Origin: Lachnospiraceae bacterium
GTDB lineage: Bacteria; Bacillota; Clostridia; Lachnospirales; Lachnospiraceae
NCBI GenBank assembly: GCA_015056945.1
Contig: SVFH01000006.1
Coordinates: 62,001-126,000 of the forward strand
Direction of reading: 5' to 3'
Length of the DNA: 64,000 nucleotides
Below the pieces are notes generated by a model, which ran no database searches, was not told where the DNA came from, and saw only the letters and a program-made list of their open reading frames with translations. This document shows positions 15,026 to 24,379 of the stretch, piece by piece; positions within the stretch are counted from its first letter, which is position 1; each line of letters begins with the position of its first letter. A program made the translations under genes and the position numbers.

Positions 15026-16501
15026 TTACTGCGGTGCACCGGCTGCTTCAGCCCGTTCCTGTGCCAAAAGTGCCGCAGCCACTCCTCTTACATGGTCAAT
15101 ATTCGCCGTACCGATTGCCGCCATGATTTCTGCATGACGCTGCGGATTCGCTGTATTCACTCCGACAACCGCAGTTCTGGGCGACATGGCATAAGAACTG
15201 GAATTAATCTGTTCTCTGGACACTTCTACACCGTCTTCTTTGACAATTTTCCAAAGTTTCGCCTTATAGCCGACATGGGCAGACTGCACCTTAACATAGC
15301 CGACACCCTGGCCTGCATCCGGAATAATTCGTTCGTAATCCGGGTTAATGGTCTGGACAATTTCATTCTGGAATTCAACCGTACGGTTCGCCGGTCTGGT
15401 TTCCACACCATAGATATTAAAAGTAACTTTCTTATCCTCTGTGGTAATTCCCTCGATATAAATAGGGAAGTCATAATTATTCACGAAACGGAAATCCTTA
15501 CCTGAAGACTCTGCAATCGCGGCATCTTCGGATACCTTCACATACGCAACAACCATGGAATGGTTGTGACGTTCGGTAATCTCAAGCTCGGCACGTAACA
15601 CTGCATTGTAGAGAGTTGTGGAAACTTGGCAGATACCGCCACCCATGCTGTCTACTACCATACCGTTCAAATAAGAACCAGCCATGAAATAGCCGTTTGC
15701 AGTAGTAAACGGCTTTACGTTATCGTAGGTCGAAAACTCTTCGCCGGGGAACAAAACAGTTCCGTCAATCAGGGAAGCTCCGTTGCGCACATTACCGCTT
15801 CTGTCTGCGTTAGAAGACTTAAAGCTGGTAGTATACGTACCAATTAAATCTTTGACTTTGGCAAGTTCAACTTCTTTATCAGAAGGATCTTCCACAGTTG
15901 TTACCATGCTTACTTCAATCGGCATCTGCGCATCAGAAGCAAGAATTGCCGCTTTGATTGCCTCTGCCGTCGCATCTTTATCTACCATAAGGCCGGTCTT
16001 TCCGCCTTTTAAAACGAATTCACCGTTTACTCTCTCTAAAGTCGGATTAACGGCTTTCACTCCGAAATCCATACACTGCTCTTCGACAATCTGTTTCACC
16101 AGCTCGCTGTCCACGCTGATGTTGAAATCGAGAACATGACCGTCTGTTTCTATATCTTTACGCTGTTTGTAACGGGCAACAATATTACCTGAAGAACCAA
16201 GGCCTACAGCTTCCTCAATCACCTGGGGATTTTCCCATTTGACGCCAAAATCCGCTGCGCTTACTTCAACACTTTTGCCCTCTTCTCCCTGTAAAAGAAC
16301 CACACACTGAGAAAGAGACTCCACATATTCCTCTCCGAGCGCTCTGGCTTCGTCCTCCGTCAGTCCGGAAAGGTCAATGGTTCCCAGGAAAACACCGTCT
16401 AAAATTGTATTCTTCTCTTTTGCCTCTGTTGTCGCTTCATTCCCCACTAAAACGATAGAAACAAGTAGCAAAACCCCCAACAAGTGAACAATTTTTTTCA
16501 T
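15026..16501 (-). CDS. exported VanW family protein
   Basis: 491 residues. A signal peptide or anchor (1-28) is followed by two YoaR-like putative peptidoglycan-binding repeats (about 30-205). The VanW domain (about 220-355) contains FPGEEFSTYDNVKPFT and GGGICQVSTTLYNAVL, followed by a G5/beta-rich tail. VanW proteins are cell-wall associated; no enzymatic role is settled. Presence of VanW alone does not mean vancomycin resistance, since no vanHAX genes are here. A 34-residue membrane protein gene lies just upstream in the same direction. Confidence 0.9.
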   Translation of the reverse strand: MKKIVHLLGVLLLVSIVLVGNEATTEAKEKNTILDGVFLGTIDLSGLTEDEARALGEEYVESLSQCVVLLQGEEGKSVEVSAADFGVKWENPQVIEEAVGLGSSGNIVARYKQRKDIETDGHVLDFNISVDSELVKQIVEEQCMDFGVKAVNPTLERVNGEFVLKGGKTGLMVDKDATAEAIKAAILASDAQMPIEVSMVTTVEDPSDKEVELAKVKDLIGTYTTSFKSSNADRSGNVRNGASLIDGTVLFPGEEFSTYDNVKPFTTANGYFMAGSYLNGMVVDSMGGGICQVSTTLYNAVLRAELEITERHNHSMVVAYVKVSEDAAIAESSGKDFRFVNNYDFPIYIEGITTEDKKVTFNIYGVETRPANRTVEFQNEIVQTINPDYERIIPDAGQGVGYVKVQSAHVGYKAKLWKIVKEDGVEVSREQINSSSYAMSPRTAVVGVNTANPQRHAEIMAAIGTANIDHVRGVAAALLAQERAEAAGAPQ

Positions 16502-16561
16502 CTTTACTTCCTCATTAACATTGAAAAATATCAGGTTTCGTTCTATACTGAAAATACGTTC

Positions 16562-16666
16562 CTAGATTGCCGAAAGAAAAATAGGTACAACCATAGCCAG
16601 TACAAGGAAAATAACCAGTACTGTTGCAAATATTTTTTTGGAACGTTTACTGTGCATGTTCATCAT
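16562..16666 (-). CDS. 34-residue single-pass membrane microprotein
   Basis: The reading frame encodes a basic N-terminus (MMNMHSKRSKKIF) followed by about 20 hydrophobic residues and ends at TAG. GGAGGT lies 8 bases before the first ATG, an excellent ribosome binding site. It lies 60 bases upstream of the VanW gene on the same strand. The basic head followed by one membrane helix fits a small regulatory or scaffold membrane peptide. No family is recognised. Confidence 0.65.
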   Translation of the reverse strand: MMNMHSKRSKKIFATVLVIFLVLAMVVPIFLSAI

Positions 16667-16714
16667 AATCTCATACCTCCTATGCAAATGTGCATACTGA
16701 AAGGATAATTATAT

Positions 16715-17365
16715 ATGAATTTCGCCTTTTTTGCAAGTCTGATCGTCTTTTGCATCTGGCTCGCTTACGAAATCCGCAAACATAATAAAAAAAATAAAAA
16801 GAGCACCGAAGCGTTCTGGCAGAAAGAGGCACTTGCCGATTCTGCCCGCAAACAGTCTCTGGATAACTTAGACTATATCGTCCTTCCGCCGGAAATTCTT
16901 CACCTTTTAGACGCAGAATTTCCCGATTCGCTACAGGAATCTGTTAATTTTCTGAAGAATTCGACAGAAAGAAAGATTGTGAACCTTTCTTTTATCACAA
17001 ATACGGATTTGAAACTCCGCTATGGAGCTGCGAATCTGGAAACCCTTACCGGTTATGACTTAAATTTCACGGCACTGGTTAAACACCTCAATACCGTCGG
17101 CGAATTCTTTTACACCGAAGGGGATTCTGACAAGGCGGAAACCGTTTTGGAATACGCCGTATCCGTCCAGAGTGACTTAATCAGCACTTACCGCATGCTC
17201 GCCGACCTTTATGTCAGCCAAAACAACGCATCCGGTCTTGATTACCTGATTAACACAGCGTCACTTCTTCCCGGATTGACCAAAGGTCCTATTTTACGTC
17301 TTTTACATGACTTGCGCCCTGAGGACACAAATGAGCCAGAAAGCATTCTTGACATTTTGGATTAG
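16715..17365 (+). CDS. membrane-anchored TPR-like protein, function unknown
   Basis: 216 residues. An N-terminal membrane segment (about 3-19) and a basic stretch (HNKKNKKS) are followed by a helical soluble part. Residues 128-195 (GEFFYTEGDSDKAETVLEYAVSVQSDLISTYRMLADLYVSQ) look like tetratricopeptide helices. AAAGGA precedes the ATG. It is divergent from the microprotein and VanW genes. Its last 77 bases overlap the end of nth on the other strand. Confidence 0.75.
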   Translation: MNFAFFASLIVFCIWLAYEIRKHNKKNKKSTEAFWQKEALADSARKQSLDNLDYIVLPPEILHLLDAEFPDSLQESVNFLKNSTERKIVNLSFITNTDLKLRYGAANLETLTGYDLNFTALVKHLNTVGEFFYTEGDSDKAETVLEYAVSVQSDLISTYRMLADLYVSQNNASGLDYLINTASLLPGLTKGPILRLLHDLRPEDTNEPESILDILD

Positions 17366-17939
17366 GCGCCTTGCATATACTTCTGCCCAGCCGGATGATG
17401 TGGATATTATAAAGTATCCAGTGATCCCTGGGCAGTTTTTTCATGAGGTCGAACTCAATTTTCACAGGGTCTTCTTCCTTGGTAAGACCTAACTTACGCG
17501 TGATTCTTTTGACATGCGTATCGACTACGATGCTCGGCTCGTGATAGATATTTCCGCGAATGACATTCGCTGTTTTACGACCAACGCCGGGCAGGGCAAT
17601 AAGGCTTTCCAAATCAGAGGGCACCTCGCCGCCGTGACGCTCCAGTACGGCGTTCGCACAGCCGATTAAATTCACTGCCTTATTATGGTAAAAGCCGGTG
17701 GAATGAATGTCCTTCTCAAGCTCGGCAAGCTCTGCCTTCGCAAATGCCTCCACCGTCGGATATTTCACAAAAAGATCCTTTGTCACAATGTTGACTCGCG
17801 CATCCGTACACTGGGCGCTGAGAATCGTTGCAACCAGAAGCTCCCAGGGGGATTGATGATTTAAGTAACAGACATACTCTGTCCCATACTCACTATCCAG
17901 TATATTCAGAATCTCCTGAATTCTTTCCTTTTGTTTCAT
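17289..17939 (-). CDS. nth: endonuclease III
   Basis: 216 residues. Base-excision-repair glycosylase/AP lyase acting on oxidised pyrimidines. Helix-hairpin-helix LPGVGRKTANV holds the catalytic lysine K122, catalytic aspartate D140 lies in VVDTHVKR, and the [4Fe-4S] cluster ligands C189, C196, C199, C205 have the family spacing C-x6-C-x2-C-x5-C. The start overlaps the SGNH gene stop (ATGA). The 3' end overlaps the convergent TPR-like gene. Confidence 0.96.
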   Translation of the reverse strand: MKQKERIQEILNILDSEYGTEYVCYLNHQSPWELLVATILSAQCTDARVNIVTKDLFVKYPTVEAFAKAELAELEKDIHSTGFYHNKAVNLIGCANAVLERHGGEVPSDLESLIALPGVGRKTANVIRGNIYHEPSIVVDTHVKRITRKLGLTKEEDPVKIEFDLMKKLPRDHWILYNIHIIRLGRSICKAPNPKCQECFLAHLCPQGASHVKDVK

Positions 17940-18841
17940 GAATTTTCCTCCATGTACTTCTCATATGCTTCTTCTGCCAGAATACGGCGCGTTTCCTCCG
18001 TCAGAAATTCCTTCCACATCGGATAATACTTCGCCAGCACGTGGGTATCGTCAAGCGTATACGCTTCTCCGAGCGCACCCGATTCATCGTCAAAAACAGG
18101 ATTGACATCCATATAAACATGTCCGCGCTCTTTCGCAATCTGCGCAAGCCCCTCATTCATTCTGTCAATGCTTACGTTATTGTAATTTACATCCTTTGCT
18201 GCCTTCTTCGCCGTCACATGAAGATTGGCATTTAAAATAATCTGTGCCGCCGGCTGTGTTGTTTCAAGCTCTTCCACGAGCTCTGTGAAACGCTCCATCG
18301 TGATATCATAATTATAGCCAAGCTCATTAATTCCAAGAATCACATAAATCCGTTCGTACTGTCTCTCGGCCAGAATTTCCGCAAGATTCGTGCGGCGGTT
18401 TAAGCTGTTAATGCGCCGCTGTTTGTGTACGGTGTACACACTCATTCCCGATGCCGTATAAAAGGTTGCTCCCTCAATGCCGGCATATTCCGCAATACCT
18501 TCCGCTCTGGAATCTCCGATAAAAAGTGTATTCTCAAAAGAAACTTCTGTCTCTGCCAGAAAATCTTCCAACGCCTTTTCAGGTTCAGCTTCGCTAATTT
18601 CATCCGACGCATCCCCGCTTTGCGTTTTTTTATCCGTAACCGGCTCTTCGGTGTCTTCTTCCGAAAGTTCATGCAGTATCATTTCTGTCGGCAATTCCGG
18701 CAATTCGGGCGATTTTAGCGTATTTTCATCAAACTGCCCCGGTGAAGAAAAGGATAAATCCTTATCGGAAAGATAGAACACACCGCATACAAACACCGCA
18801 AGCAGTAACGTTACGCAAATGTTTGATACAATATTTTTCAT
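17936..18841 (-). CDS. membrane-anchored SGNH/GDSL hydrolase-fold protein, polymer O-acylation partner
   Basis: 301 residues. A membrane anchor (about 7-25) and a low-complexity acidic linker (40-95) precede an SGNH domain. Its blocks are FIGDSRAEG with S111, LGINELG with N172, and DDTH with D264 and H267. With the adjacent MBOAT it resembles AlgI/AlgJ-X, DltB/DltD or PatA/PatB pairs, in which acyl groups are passed across the membrane and attached to an extracellular polymer. The polymer is unknown; no dltA or dltC is present. Confidence 0.85.
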   Translation of the reverse strand: MKNIVSNICVTLLLAVFVCGVFYLSDKDLSFSSPGQFDENTLKSPELPELPTEMILHELSEEDTEEPVTDKKTQSGDASDEISEAEPEKALEDFLAETEVSFENTLFIGDSRAEGIAEYAGIEGATFYTASGMSVYTVHKQRRINSLNRRTNLAEILAERQYERIYVILGINELGYNYDITMERFTELVEELETTQPAAQIILNANLHVTAKKAAKDVNYNNVSIDRMNEGLAQIAKERGHVYMDVNPVFDDESGALGEAYTLDDTHVLAKYYPMWKEFLTEETRRILAEEAYEKYMEENS

Positions 18842-18854
18842 ATATAATGCTTCC

Positions 18855-20210
18855 TTAAAATCTGAAATATAAAAAAGGATTATTCATCCCACGGTACATG
18901 CAATATGCCGAACCCGCCAGCACCAGCGTCAGACCAATGGCTTTGAGCGGCACGGGCCATTTCTTCAGCCACTGATACGGGAAGCGGAAAGAAAAGAAAA
19001 GCCCCGCTGCCAGAATGTACCAGTAATCCCACAGATATTTGTAATAATCAGTTGCCTGCGCAATTGCATTGAATCCGTCAAACGCAAAGAGCTTCGAGAA
19101 AAAAATCCCGATCTGTTCCAAATCCGTTATCGCGAAAAAGACCCAGCTAAGCGGTATCATAAGCCACATATACAGATGCCCCAGCCATTTGACGCGTTCC
19201 GTGACTTTACGCCAAAACAACTTTTCCAAGACAATCAAACTAAATAAAACCAATCCCCATAAAAGGAAATTTATGGTGCTGCCGTGCCAGATTCCGGTAA
19301 AAATCCACACTACAAGCAGGTTGAAAATCATACGCAAAAAGCCTTTTTTATTTCCGCCGAGCGGAATATAGACATATTCCCTAAACCAGGCACCTAACGT
19401 AATGTGCCATTTGCGCCAGAATTCCGTCATGCTTGTTGCCGTATAGGGATGTTCAAAATTTCGCGGCAGCTTAAAGCCGAGCATTCTGCCAAGTCCGTAT
19501 GCCATCAGGGAATAACCGAAGAAATCGAAATAAATCTGAAACGTAAATGCGATAATACCAAGCCACGCAAGCGGGGTGGAAAGACTGTCAAAACCGATAG
19601 CGCAGATGCGCTCCCACATCGTACCGCACGGGTTTGCCAAGAGCACCTTAAGCCCGATACCGAATACGAAAGATTCCATTCCCTTCCAAAAAAGCGTAAC
19701 CGTATGCTTCCTTTGCTCCAGGTCCTTCGACACCGCATCATAAGTCACAATCGGTCCGGCAATCAGCTGCGGAAACATACAGATATAAGTTGCAAATTTA
19801 AGAAGTGAGTATTCCGCTTTGTATTTTTTACTCAGGACATCCGCAAGGTAGGAAATCCCCTGAAAGGTATAAAAGCTGATGCCCGCAGGCAGAATCCAGG
19901 AGCGGTTATATGGGAACAGTCCTGCATATTTAAAGCTGAACAACCAGAAAATGTGAAAAATTACACAGAGAAAGAAGACAGGCTTTGCCGCCTTGGGGAA
20001 GCGTTCCATCAGAACTCCTCCCATGAAATCCACCAGCACACACGCAACCAGGAGCAGGCTGTACCAGGGACACTGCAGGGACCCTGCCGCATAAAAGGCA
20101 AGACTTCCAAACAACAGAATCCAGTTTTTACACTTTGCCGGCATCAGGTAATACAAGCTTAAGAAAACCGGCAAAAATACAAAAATAAACTCCAAACTGC
20201 TAAAAACCAT
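18855..20210 (-). CDS. MBOAT family O-acyltransferase (AlgI/DltB-like)
   Basis: 451 residues, multi-pass. The MBOAT signature regions FWRKWHITLGAWFREYVYIPLGG and FTGIWHGSTINF are present, including the invariant membrane histidine in WHGS. It moves an acetyl or other acyl group across the membrane for the SGNH partner encoded 13 bases downstream. Its first bases overlap the end of the radical SAM gene by 11 bases, so four genes from 21873 to 17289 form one unit. Confidence 0.92.
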   Translation of the reverse strand: MVFSSLEFIFVFLPVFLSLYYLMPAKCKNWILLFGSLAFYAAGSLQCPWYSLLLVACVLVDFMGGVLMERFPKAAKPVFFLCVIFHIFWLFSFKYAGLFPYNRSWILPAGISFYTFQGISYLADVLSKKYKAEYSLLKFATYICMFPQLIAGPIVTYDAVSKDLEQRKHTVTLFWKGMESFVFGIGLKVLLANPCGTMWERICAIGFDSLSTPLAWLGIIAFTFQIYFDFFGYSLMAYGLGRMLGFKLPRNFEHPYTATSMTEFWRKWHITLGAWFREYVYIPLGGNKKGFLRMIFNLLVVWIFTGIWHGSTINFLLWGLVLFSLIVLEKLFWRKVTERVKWLGHLYMWLMIPLSWVFFAITDLEQIGIFFSKLFAFDGFNAIAQATDYYKYLWDYWYILAAGLFFSFRFPYQWLKKWPVPLKAIGLTLVLAGSAYCMYRGMNNPFLYFRF

Positions 20211-21873
20211 TTATTTCATCCGTTTCCGTCACCAATGCATTGCCGGTGACAGGATTCCTTTTTGTATAATCAAATATTAGATATTGCCCCAAAGTGCCTT
20301 TTTGATTCGGAAATGTTGCAAAATATTCCGTATGCGTCAAGGCTGAGCGCTTCTGCAAAAGAAGCGGACCTTTGGCAAAAGAGGGACGGCTCTTCGGGTT
20401 CTCGCGCAGGTAATAATCCAGCGTAAGTAAATCTTCGAAGTGCTGCTTTTGCTCAGGCACCACCTCATCCACAAATTCCAACAGTACCTCATAGCGACGA
20501 CTTCTCGCAGGCGTCTGCACAAAATACCCCTTCTTTTCATAAAAGCATGCCAACGCTTCAAACATCTCAAACGGCGTAGAAAAATACTTCTCCAATGCCG
20601 CAACCGTGTTCGCAAACTGACCGCTGTTTGCATAAAGGGAAAGCATCTCTTCCACCTTCTTCAATCGTATCACATCCTCATACGAAATCCAATTGGTAGA
20701 TAATACCTCGTAAGGCTCCTTCTCTTCACAGATGATGCCGTAAACATCACGCATCTCTTCCATGTATGAGCCGTGCAATACCTTCAAAAATCCGAGCTGC
20801 AAATCATTGCCGCCCATCGCATATACTTCATTAAAAGAGCGAATAAAAGAAGCCATATCCTCATACGGCAGTCCGGCGATTAAATCAAGGTGCAGATGCA
20901 TATTGTTAAATTCCCGAAGCTTCGCCACATTTTTACAAAGTTTCTCCATATCAGTGGTTCTTCGGATTTCGCAAAGCGTCTCAGGGTTAGTGGTCTGTAC
21001 GCCGATTTCAAGCTGCACCTGGCCGGAACGCATATCGGCAAGACAGTTAAGCTCCTCTTCGGTGATGATGTCCGCCGCAATCTCGAAATGAAAATTCGTC
21101 ACGCCGTTATCATGTTCCTTCAGATAACTCCATATTTCAAGCGCACGCGTAGGATTGGCGTTGAAGGTACGGTCAATGAATTTGACCTGTTTTACCTTGT
21201 TTGAAAGGAAGAAATCCAGTTCCTCTTTGACCATCTCCATGGGCCTGAAACGCACCCTTTTATCAATGGAGGATAGGCAATAGCTACAGGAAAAAGGACA
21301 GCCCCGCGATGACTCATAATATAAAATGCGATTTTCAAACTCAGCCGGCACTCCGGCGCAGCCTTCCTGCTTATACCAGAAAGGAATCGATGCCAGATCA
21401 GGCAACGCTCCCGCTTCATTCACAAAATCCCTCGTCGCAAGCCCGGGGACACTCCGCAAAGCCTGCTCCAAGTCCTCGTTCTCCCTGTTTGCGTAGCAGG
21501 ATAAAAGCTTTGCAAAAGAAACCTCGCCTTCTCCAATCAGAATCCCCTTTACCGCCGGATTCTTCGAAAGCACCGCTTCCGCACAGTAACTTACTTCCGG
21601 ACCGCCCAAGTAAATATCGGTTGCCGGAAGGATTTTACCCAAATCCGCAATCAACTCTTTGATTAGGGAAATATTCCAGATATAACAGGAAAATGCCAGC
21701 ACATCCGGCCGGCCTAAATAGATTTCCTGTCTTATTTCTTCCATTCTCTGGTTAATCGTAAACTCCCGAATCCGGACGGACTCCTTATATTCCCCGGCGC
21801 AGGCGCGCAAGGAATAAACCGCCGGATTCGAGTGTATGTATTTGGCATTGATGCCAATCAAATCAATTATCAT
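20200..21873 (-). CDS. B12-binding-domain radical SAM protein, DUF4080 type
   Basis: 557 residues. The N-terminal Rossmann-like cobalamin-binding domain (about 1-130, DVLAFSCYIWNISLI and DIYLGGPEVSYCA) is followed by a radical SAM core with SSRGCPFSCSYCLSS (CxxxCxxC) and a C-terminal DUF4080 region after about 350. The chemistry is unknown, often methylation or related. ATG 21873 has GGAG at good distance; the upstream ATG 21891 has no such site. Its operon partners are the acyltransferase pair. Confidence 0.87.
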   Translation of the reverse strand: MIIDLIGINAKYIHSNPAVYSLRACAGEYKESVRIREFTINQRMEEIRQEIYLGRPDVLAFSCYIWNISLIKELIADLGKILPATDIYLGGPEVSYCAEAVLSKNPAVKGILIGEGEVSFAKLLSCYANRENEDLEQALRSVPGLATRDFVNEAGALPDLASIPFWYKQEGCAGVPAEFENRILYYESSRGCPFSCSYCLSSIDKRVRFRPMEMVKEELDFFLSNKVKQVKFIDRTFNANPTRALEIWSYLKEHDNGVTNFHFEIAADIITEEELNCLADMRSGQVQLEIGVQTTNPETLCEIRRTTDMEKLCKNVAKLREFNNMHLHLDLIAGLPYEDMASFIRSFNEVYAMGGNDLQLGFLKVLHGSYMEEMRDVYGIICEEKEPYEVLSTNWISYEDVIRLKKVEEMLSLYANSGQFANTVAALEKYFSTPFEMFEALACFYEKKGYFVQTPARSRRYEVLLEFVDEVVPEQKQHFEDLLTLDYYLRENPKSRPSFAKGPLLLQKRSALTHTEYFATFPNQKGTLGQYLIFDYTKRNPVTGNALVTETDEINGF

Positions 21874-21926
21874 TCCGGTTTCTCCGTTCATTGAAATGAA
21901 AGAACGGACACATCCGATTCGTGCCC

Positions 21927-22748
21927 TTATTCTTCCTTTTTGCCTCCCGCGATTACTTCCACGGATTTGCTGAAGAAGGATTTCATCTTCTCACTCTTTG
22001 GATGCTCAAAAACCTCTTCCGGTGTGCCCATCTCTTCAATGACACCATCAGCAATGAAGATTACCTTATCTGCGACGCGACGGGCAAATTCCATCTCATG
22101 CGTTACCACAATCATGGTGCTGTCGGAAGTCTTCAAGCCACTGATTACCTTAAGCACTTCTCCCGTAAGCTCAGGGTCAAGCGCACTGGTCGGTTCATCA
22201 AAGCAAAGAATGTCCGGATTGAGAATCAGGGCTCTCGCAATTGCAACACGCTGCTGCTGACCTCCGGAAAGCTCGCACGGGTAAGCGAAACGCTTCTCGT
22301 ACATACCGACACGCTTTAAGATTTCCTCTGCTTTCGCTTCGATATGCTCCATTGCCTCTTTGCGCATCTTTTTATCTGCTTTGGCCTTCTTTAAACGTTC
22401 ATCTTCCAAAAGCTTTGCCGCCAGTAAAAGATTATTTAACACATTATACTGCGGAAACAGATTAAACTGCTGGAACACCAGTCCGAAATGCAGACGCTTC
22501 TCACGCAATTCGCGGTCTGACATCCTATGCTCTGATTCCCCGTCAAAAATCACGTCATCGTTCACAACAATTTTACCGGAATCCGGCGTTACAAGCTGTG
22601 TCAGACAACGCAGAAGCGTTGTTTTACCTCCGCCGGAAGAACCGATAATGGCAAGCACTTCGCCACGGTTTAACTCAAAGCTGATTCCTTTCAACACTTC
22701 TTCTTTATCAAATTTTTTACGAATATCTTTAACCTCAAGTACCTTCAT
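21927..22748 (-). CDS. polar amino-acid ABC transporter ATPase
   Basis: 273 residues, GlnQ/TcyC-like. It shows Walker A GSSGGGKTT, signature LSGGQQQRVAIARAL, Walker B ILCFDEPTSALD and the H-loop VTHEMEFA. It is slightly longer than typical (about 240) because of a charged Lys/Glu-rich insert around 105-135. It lies 12 bases after the permease gene. The binding protein is probably the one at 25482-26276. Confidence 0.93.
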   Translation of the reverse strand: MKVLEVKDIRKKFDKEEVLKGISFELNRGEVLAIIGSSGGGKTTLLRCLTQLVTPDSGKIVVNDDVIFDGESEHRMSDRELREKRLHFGLVFQQFNLFPQYNVLNNLLLAAKLLEDERLKKAKADKKMRKEAMEHIEAKAEEILKRVGMYEKRFAYPCELSGGQQQRVAIARALILNPDILCFDEPTSALDPELTGEVLKVISGLKTSDSTMIVVTHEMEFARRVADKVIFIADGVIEEMGTPEEVFEHPKSEKMKSFFSKSVEVIAGGKKEE

Positions 22749-22760
22749 CCGTCTGCCCTC

Positions 22761-23408
22761 CTAACCTGCATAGTAATTGAACTTCTTCTCAAGCTTACCG
22801 AATAAAATGGTAAGAAGACCTGTGAAAAGAAGGTAAAATGCGCCGGTGTAGAAAATAGGCCAGATGATGGCATGCTCGCCGACAATGTCCTGCGCGGAGT
22901 TTAATAACTCATTTACCGCAATAACACGGGCAAGGGAAGTATCCTTCACAAGCGTGATGATTTCATTTCCCATCGGAGGAATGATACGTTTAATCACCTG
23001 GAACAAAACAACCTTGAAGAAAATCTGTGTTTTGGTCATACCAAGCACCTGTCCGGCCTCATACTGCCCCTTGGGAATGCTCTCGATTCCGCCACGATAT
23101 ATCTCAGAAAAATATGCTGCATAATTGATGATGAAAGCAATCACTACCGCCGGAAAACGGTCAAGACCGTACAACCCAAAAATCAACCCCGGCCCATAAA
23201 AAACCAAAATAACCTGGAGCATCAGCGGTGTTCCTCTGATAATCCAAACCAGTCCGCGCACCACTGCACGAATCGGCTTAATCTTAGACATGGATCCAAA
23301 CGCAATCAAAAGGCCCAAGGGGAGTGAACCGACAAGCGTAATTGCAAATAGCAACAGCGTCGTATAAAACCCTTCGGCCAAATTGATTGTTACCTGTAAA
23401 AAATTCAT
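22761..23408 (-). CDS. polar amino-acid ABC transporter permease
   Basis: 215 residues, multi-pass HisM/GlnP-type permease. The EAA loop is seen in EAGQVLGMTKTQIFFKVVLFQ, preceded by AAYFSEIYRGGIESIPKGQYEA. ATG 23408 follows GGGGTG and is preferred to GTG 23417. It forms an import complex with the ATPase downstream. Confidence 0.93.
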   Translation of the reverse strand: MNFLQVTINLAEGFYTTLLLFAITLVGSLPLGLLIAFGSMSKIKPIRAVVRGLVWIIRGTPLMLQVILVFYGPGLIFGLYGLDRFPAVVIAFIINYAAYFSEIYRGGIESIPKGQYEAGQVLGMTKTQIFFKVVLFQVIKRIIPPMGNEIITLVKDTSLARVIAVNELLNSAQDIVGEHAIIWPIFYTGAFYLLFTGLLTILFGKLEKKFNYYAG

Positions 23409-23509
23409 GATATGCACCCCATTTTTCTTATGTTTCTAACCTTTTTCATTATATACGCAATCCGTGCGGGGTGCAAGTAAAAGGAATTCTTTCTTCCCAC
23501 TGTTTATTC

Positions 23510-23538
23510 TTGAAATCTCTGAGCGCATACAGTAAACT
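23510..23538 (+). promoter_or_regulatory. candidate promoter of first paralogue
   Basis: TTGAAA, 17 bases, TAAACT. The same boxes and spacing are kept in the duplicate at 24302-24330, and the two upstream regions are almost identical from about 23489 into the coding region (second copy from about 24280). Confidence 0.5.
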
Positions 23539-23586
23539 GTAATGGTAACCTGTAGATTATTTGATTATTGATAAAAGGAGTTCCTG

Positions 23587-24120
23587 ATGAACGAACAAAA
23601 ATTCTGTGTGCGCATAGCGGTTTGGCAATTTTTGCTTTATCTGATTTTCTTGTTTCTATTGTTATTATTGCCCCATGCCCTTTTTCAATTACTCTTTGGA
23701 CCTGAATTGACCGGCACTGTCCGCATTATTTTCTTTGCCTTTGGAATCATCTGGTTCCTCATTGTTTTTTTCTATTTTTTAATGCTGATTGACGAAAGTT
23801 TAAGGTATATCAAGGTGGACGGGCAAACCTTCCTTGTCAGTACCGGTTTTCGCGGAAAATACATAGCGACCTGTGATGATTTAATAAGTATATCTTGCCA
23901 TAAAGTCGCACGTCGCAGCGGGAGTTCAGGAGATTATTGCATCGATATTCTTTTTGAAAACAGGAAACTTGTTCAAATCGACTGGAATCAAAAGAATTTC
24001 AGAAAGTTGGCTCAACATCTCTATGCGATGTACAAAGCCGGCGAGATTGCGCAAGAAGTGATTTCCACACAACACAAAGAAGCGCTGTTTCGCTATTCAA
24101 ATGGAAATTTCCGCGGATAA
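23587..24120 (+). CDS. membrane protein paralogue, shortened by internal deletion
   Basis: 177 residues. Two hydrophobic segments (about 15-40 and 47-75) precede a soluble part related residue for residue to the first half of the 335-residue protein at 24380 (YIKVDGQTFLV, TCDDL, QKNFRK, LRYS/FRYS). It stops right after the FRG residues where the longer protein continues. The bases after the stop match the extreme 3' end of the longer gene, so this copy lost about 500 internal bases and went out of frame. Whether it still works is unknown. AAAGGAG precedes the ATG. Confidence 0.65.
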   Translation: MNEQKFCVRIAVWQFLLYLIFLFLLLLLPHALFQLLFGPELTGTVRIIFFAFGIIWFLIVFFYFLMLIDESLRYIKVDGQTFLVSTGFRGKYIATCDDLISISCHKVARRSGSSGDYCIDILFENRKLVQIDWNQKNFRKLAQHLYAMYKAGEIAQEVISTQHKEALFRYSNGNFRG

Positions 24121-24166
24121 GCATTCTTTTAAACGATATTCCTTACACAAAATGTAAATAGAAATA
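24121..24166 (+). pseudogene. 3' remnant of deleted paralogue
   Basis: The bases around 24128-24162 match the last codons of the gene ending at 25387 (GATATTCCTTACACAAAA is shared) but lie in a different frame from the upstream stop. They mark the junction of the internal deletion. Nothing else is seen up to the repeated promoter region that starts near 24280. Confidence 0.7.
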
Positions 24167-24301
24167 GAGGCCTCCCCTGCAAGAAGTTCCTGTTACCAAA
24201 TGTATAGCCTTACTTTCACTTATTCTTTTTGGCATTGGATTTTTTATATTAAATCAAGAATACTCTCCAGACAACAAAGTCTTTCTGCCCACTGTTTATT
24301 C

Positions 24302-24330
24302 TTGAAATCTCTGAGCGCATACACTAAACT
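24302..24330 (+). promoter_or_regulatory. candidate promoter of second paralogue
   Basis: TTGAAA, 17 bases, TAAACT, conserved with 23510-23538 as part of the tandem duplication. Confidence 0.5.
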
Positions 24331-24379
24331 GTAATGGTAACCTGTAGATTATTTTGATTATTGATAAAAGGAGTTCCTG

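Noticed and set aside
15026-16501. Vancomycin resistance determinant
   Set aside because: VanW-domain proteins are common wall proteins in Clostridia; no vanH, vanA/B or vanX is present.
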